Source: Methylomicrobium sp051061015
Lineage (GTDB): Bacteria > Pseudomonadota > Gammaproteobacteria > Methylococcales > Methylomonadaceae
DNA: 64,000 nucleotides
Assembly (NCBI GenBank): GCA_051061015.1
Contig: JBPFEG010000058.1
Span: 1 to 64,000 of the forward strand
Reading direction: 5' to 3'
Made by a program: the position numbers and the translations under genes. Positions within the stretch are counted from its first letter, which is position 1. The number at the start of each line of letters is the position of its first letter. The notes below the pieces were generated by a model. That model did no database searches, was not told where the DNA came from, and saw nothing but the letters and a program-made list of their open reading frames with translations. Below are positions 61,052 to 64,000 of this stretch, in pieces.

Positions 61052-61984
61052 ATGTTTCAAAACAAATTCATACTGAATTCCGCGCTGCTTGCCAATCTGG
61101 TCGTTGGGGGGTTGTTGAGCGGCTGCGCTTCTGATCCGGCCCAACCGGCGAAGGATGAATGGGAAGGCTGGAACCGCAGCGTTCATGGTTTTAATGACGA
61201 TCTGGACAAAGCAATCATCAAGCCCGTCGCGAAGGGATATCAGGAATATGTGCCGGAGCCCGTCAATCAAGGCGTGACCAATTTTTTCGGCAATATCAAC
61301 GACATCGGGATTACGCTGAACGACTTCTTCCAGCTCAAAATGCTCCAGGGCGGGATGGACCTGGGCCGTTTTTTGATCAACACGACCGCGGGAGTGGGCG
61401 GACTGTTCGATGTCGCGTCGAAGTTGGATTTGCCCAAACATAATGAAGATTTCGGACAGACCCTGGGGTTTTGGGGCGTGCCTTCCGGGAATTATCTGGT
61501 ATTGCCGCTGCTGGGCCCGAGTTCACCGCGGGACGCAGCCGGGCTGCTCGGAGACGCTTTGCTGAATCCGCTGACTTATATCTCCTTTGGGAGCAGCGCG
61601 GCGGTCAGCGCGGCAATCACCGGAGCCAAGGCGGTGGAGGTTACCGATATGCGTGCCGATCTCCTCTCTTCCGAAAAGATCGTCGATGAGGCATCGGTCG
61701 ACCGCTACGATTTTATTAAAAACGCTTATCTGCAAAACCGGGAATATCAGGTTTACGACGGCAATCCGCCGGAACAAAACCTTGAGGACTTTGATCTAGA
61801 AGAAGTGATGACGGACAGCGCCAAACAAGATAAAACACAAGCTACAACACCCTCGGCGGCTAATCCAGAACTACCTCCGGTGACGCAGGGCGCGGATGAT
61901 CTTGGGCGCACGAACGATAATTCAGGCCCCGCGCCGGTCGTCAATCGTTCACGGCGATTACTGGAATTGATGCCGCCGGAATAG
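61052..61984 (+). CDS. mlaA: MlaA (VacJ) outer-membrane phospholipid-removing lipoprotein
   Basis: A 310-residue lipoprotein with lipobox LLSGC (Cys 25). Family blocks: DEWEGWNRSVHGFNDDLDKAIIKPVAKGYQEYVPEPVNQGVTNFFGNINDIGITLNDFFQ, then GRFLINTTAGVGGLFDVASKLDLPKHNEDFGQTLGFWGVPSGNYLVLPLLGPSSPRD. MlaA sits in the inner leaflet of the outer membrane and passes misplaced phospholipids to MlaC. The C-terminal 80 residues are longer than in E. coli MlaA and are low complexity (Asp/Glu/Thr/Pro). The gene is followed after 19 bases by the PlsC-hydrolase fusion; other mla genes are not in the window. Confidence 0.95.
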   Translation: MFQNKFILNSALLANLVVGGLLSGCASDPAQPAKDEWEGWNRSVHGFNDDLDKAIIKPVAKGYQEYVPEPVNQGVTNFFGNINDIGITLNDFFQLKMLQGGMDLGRFLINTTAGVGGLFDVASKLDLPKHNEDFGQTLGFWGVPSGNYLVLPLLGPSSPRDAAGLLGDALLNPLTYISFGSSAAVSAAITGAKAVEVTDMRADLLSSEKIVDEASVDRYDFIKNAYLQNREYQVYDGNPPEQNLEDFDLEEVMTDSAKQDKTQATTPSAANPELPPVTQGADDLGRTNDNSGPAPVVNRSRRLLELMPPE

Positions 61985-62003
61985 AGAAGTAAGGATCAAC
62001 TCA

Positions 62004-64000
62004 ATGAGCAAACCGTCCTATCCCGAAAACTGGAACGAACTCGATACCGGACTTTATTACCGGTCGGTCAAGATTTTTAACCAAGTACGTAAATTGCTCA
62101 GCGTCAAAATGAAGCTGCACGCTGAAGAACAGGTAGAAAAAGGGGATATCTTCCTGTTCAATCATTTTTCGCGCTTCGAAACCTTCATTCCCCAATTTCT
62201 GATTTTCGAACAGACCGGCGCTTATTGCTGCGCGATCGCGTCCGGCGAGTTTTTCAAGGAAGACACTGTGCTATCCCGATATCTGAGTAATGTCGGATGC
62301 TTTCCGCACAATCACCCGCGTCTGTTCCCATTGCTCGCCGCGCAGATTCTACGCGGCCGCAAGGTGATCATTTTTCCGGAAGGGGGAATGGTCAAAGACC
62401 ACCGGGTCATGGACATGAAAGGCCATTACAGCGTCTATTCCCGGCTCACTGGGGAAAGGCGCAAGCATCATACCGGCGCTGCCGTGTTGGCGCAGGGGCT
62501 CGAAATTTTCAAGGGAATGGTGCAGACCGCCTATCAAGACAAGAATCATGCACAACTGGTGCGCTGGAAGGAGCAGTTGGGACTCGACAGCCTCGATCAA
62601 CTGTTGACTTCCGCGCTCAAGCCCACGTTGATCATTCCTTCGAATATTACGTTTTATCCGATCCGGACTTCCGAAAATTTATTGTTAACCAGTGTCGAGT
62701 TGTTTTCGGGCGGTTTGTCGATGCGCCAAACCGAAGAATTGCTCGTAGAAGGCAACATCATCTTCAGAAACACCGATATGGATATTCGGATGGGGACGCC
62801 GATCAATCCTCGCGAAGACTGGACCTGGGATACTAAATCGCTGCAAAAAATTGTCGCGGCCGAGTTGACGTCGCTGGACGATATTTTCTCGATGCCCCAG
62901 GCCCCAAAAAACTGGAAGCATAAACTGCTCGGATCGATGCTGAAGAAGTGTTCCAATATGACGCGTAATCGTTATATGGAGGAGATTTACAATCACGTAA
63001 CGATCAATTTAAGCCATCTCGCTTCTACCCTGATCATGCATTGCATCGAAAACGGTCAATTGCTGATCGAGCGCCAACACTTTTTCAACGCTTTATATAT
63101 GGGCGTGAAGCTATTGCAGAACAACACGTCCATTCATCTGCACCGTAGCCTGCTGAATCCGAACTATTACAGAAACCTGAACATAGGTACTAACCAGAGT
63201 TTTGAGCATTTTATCAATGTCGCCAAATTATCGGATTTGATTATCGAGGAAGGGGACTATTACCGTTTCCTGCCGAAATTGCTCCAAGAGCACGACTTCG
63301 ACCTGATCCGTCTGGAAAATCTGATCGCGGTTTACGATAACGAGGCCGAACCGATAGGCGCGGTCAAAATGACGATGATCAATGCGCTGAATGAATGCGA
63401 CCGGCTCGATCCGGCAGAACTCGCGGGTTGGCGGTTGGAAGACGAACAAATGGATCTGAAGTGGGAACTTCATGAATATACCAAGCCGATATATGAAGAC
63501 ATCAATGAGCATGAAACCGCGAACGAGGATCCGTCGCCGTTTTTTCTCCAGCCGATCGAAGAAAACGGTATCGGCGTTCTGCTGATTCACGGTCTGCTCG
63601 CCGGCCCGGCAGAAATGAAAGGTTACGGCACCCATCTGATGCATCAGGGTTATACCGTGATGGGTGTCAGGTTGAAAGGGCACGGCTCTTCACCTTACGC
63701 TTTGCGGGATCGGAGTTGGGAAGACTGGTACACATCGGTGGTCAACGGTTTCGAAATCCTTAAATTGCATTGCCGGCGTATCATCGTGACCGGCTTTTCG
63801 ACAGGCGGCGCGCTGGCACTCAAGCTGGCTTCCGAGAATCGCCCGCAGATCCTCGGCGTCAGCGCCGCAGCGGTGCCGTTGAAGTTTATCAACCCAACCT
63901 TCATGCTGATCCCTTTCCTGCACGGCACGAACAAGTTCGTGGACTGGGTTTCTTCTTACGAGGGTGTCAAACCCTTTCTTGAAAATATATCCGAGCATCC
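62004..64000 (+). CDS. 1-acyl-sn-glycerol-3-phosphate acyltransferase (PlsC) fused to alpha/beta-hydrolase, partial
   Basis: Open from ATG 62004 (AAGGA upstream) to the window end: at least 665 residues. Residues ~40-310 form a PlsC-type acyltransferase with the HxxxxD motif present as HFSRFE (His 54, Glu 59) and FPEGG at 124-128. A helical linker follows to ~520. Residues ~530-665 begin an alpha/beta-hydrolase: GVLLIHGLLAGPAEM with the oxyanion HG, VMGVRLKGHGSSPYAL, and the nucleophile elbow GFSTGG with Ser 599. The catalytic Asp and His would lie beyond 64000. The order suggests acyl transfer and deacylation on phospholipids or lysophospholipids, in the same transcript as mlaA. Residue Glu in place of the usual Asp in the acyltransferase motif is unusual. 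Confidence 0.85.
   Translation, partial: MSKPSYPENWNELDTGLYYRSVKIFNQVRKLLSVKMKLHAEEQVEKGDIFLFNHFSRFETFIPQFLIFEQTGAYCCAIASGEFFKEDTVLSRYLSNVGCFPHNHPRLFPLLAAQILRGRKVIIFPEGGMVKDHRVMDMKGHYSVYSRLTGERRKHHTGAAVLAQGLEIFKGMVQTAYQDKNHAQLVRWKEQLGLDSLDQLLTSALKPTLIIPSNITFYPIRTSENLLLTSVELFSGGLSMRQTEELLVEGNIIFRNTDMDIRMGTPINPREDWTWDTKSLQKIVAAELTSLDDIFSMPQAPKNWKHKLLGSMLKKCSNMTRNRYMEEIYNHVTINLSHLASTLIMHCIENGQLLIERQHFFNALYMGVKLLQNNTSIHLHRSLLNPNYYRNLNIGTNQSFEHFINVAKLSDLIIEEGDYYRFLPKLLQEHDFDLIRLENLIAVYDNEAEPIGAVKMTMINALNECDRLDPAELAGWRLEDEQMDLKWELHEYTKPIYEDINEHETANEDPSPFFLQPIEENGIGVLLIHGLLAGPAEMKGYGTHLMHQGYTVMGVRLKGHGSSPYALRDRSWEDWYTSVVNGFEILKLHCRRIIVTGFSTGGALALKLASENRPQILGVSAAAVPLKFINPTFMLIPFLHGTNKFVDWVSSYEGVKPFLENISEH

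Noticed and set aside
1..64000. CRISPR arrays, complete insertion sequences, rRNA, prophage
   Set aside because: No regularly spaced repeats, transposase or phage structural genes were seen anywhere in the window.

Overview
The window looks like chromosomal DNA of a gammaproteobacterium, most likely a methanotroph-type (Methylococcales-like) organism. This is inferred from the combination of genes: a class II ribonucleotide reductase split into NrdJa and NrdJb, an hrcA-grpE-dnaK-dnaJ-dapB cluster with a CIRCE operator, a fatty acid cis/trans isomerase, a bacteriohemerythrin, SmbP, and many envelope lipoproteins. No methane monooxygenase or other diagnostic gene is present, so the assignment is moderate. 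No CRISPR array, intact insertion sequence, rRNA or prophage was seen.

Layout. 1-2250: small lipoproteins (DUF2459, a VVVPP-repeat lipoprotein), a long gene-poor stretch and a tRNA-Ser(TGA). 2480-6134: class II ribonucleotide reductase, with tandem NrdR-like boxes ahead of nrdJa and a YdcF-like gene between nrdJa and nrdJb. 6289-11954: an AT-rich accessory region with a frameshifted DUF3800 gene, an interrupted membrane gene, DUF1622, GrpB, a divergent Tus-like replication-terminus protein bracketed by palindromes, a frameshifted DUF167 gene and a possible small regulator. 12057-18563: lipoproteins and membrane proteins (DUF2959, a large alpha/beta-hydrolase lipoprotein, CreA, YceK-like) with fragments of two neighbouring genes left on both sides of creA. 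18970-28066: envelope cluster with two DUF937-containing fusions (one to LysM, one to OmpA), a YpfJ-type metallopeptidase, a frameshifted DUF3616 gene, a molybdopterin oxidoreductase, a lipoprotein and DUF533. 28398-35091: htpG with a sigma32-type promoter, two orphan HicB-like genes, SmbP, DUF4105, a lipoprotein. 35337-46256: fatty acid cis/trans isomerase, a secreted low-complexity protein, a PqaA-like hydrolase, YkgJ-like protein, threonine aldolase, GH15 enzyme, rhodanese lipoprotein, NTP-pyrophosphohydrolase-like protein and DUF4359. 46331-56033: nadK-recN-aguA facing away from hrcA-grpE-dnaK-dnaJ-dapB across a shared CIRCE/promoter region. 56380-64000: a secreted protein, bacteriohemerythrin, a Pat-like acyl-CoA synthetase/acetyltransferase, MlaA, and a PlsC-alpha/beta-hydrolase fusion that runs off the window end.

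The most striking accessory element is 9044-10259: a Tus-family gene, a Ter-like sequence upstream of it, and three copies of a 17-base palindrome around it. Also notable are the NrdJa-YdcF-NrdJb order, a DUF3800 gene whose frame break falls exactly on an A AAA AAA slippery heptamer, and the MlaA/PlsC-hydrolase pair. Three recognisable genes (DUF3800, DUF167, DUF3616) are each broken by an apparent one-base loss in a homopolymer; this may be gene decay or an assembly artefact, and the annotation flags it.
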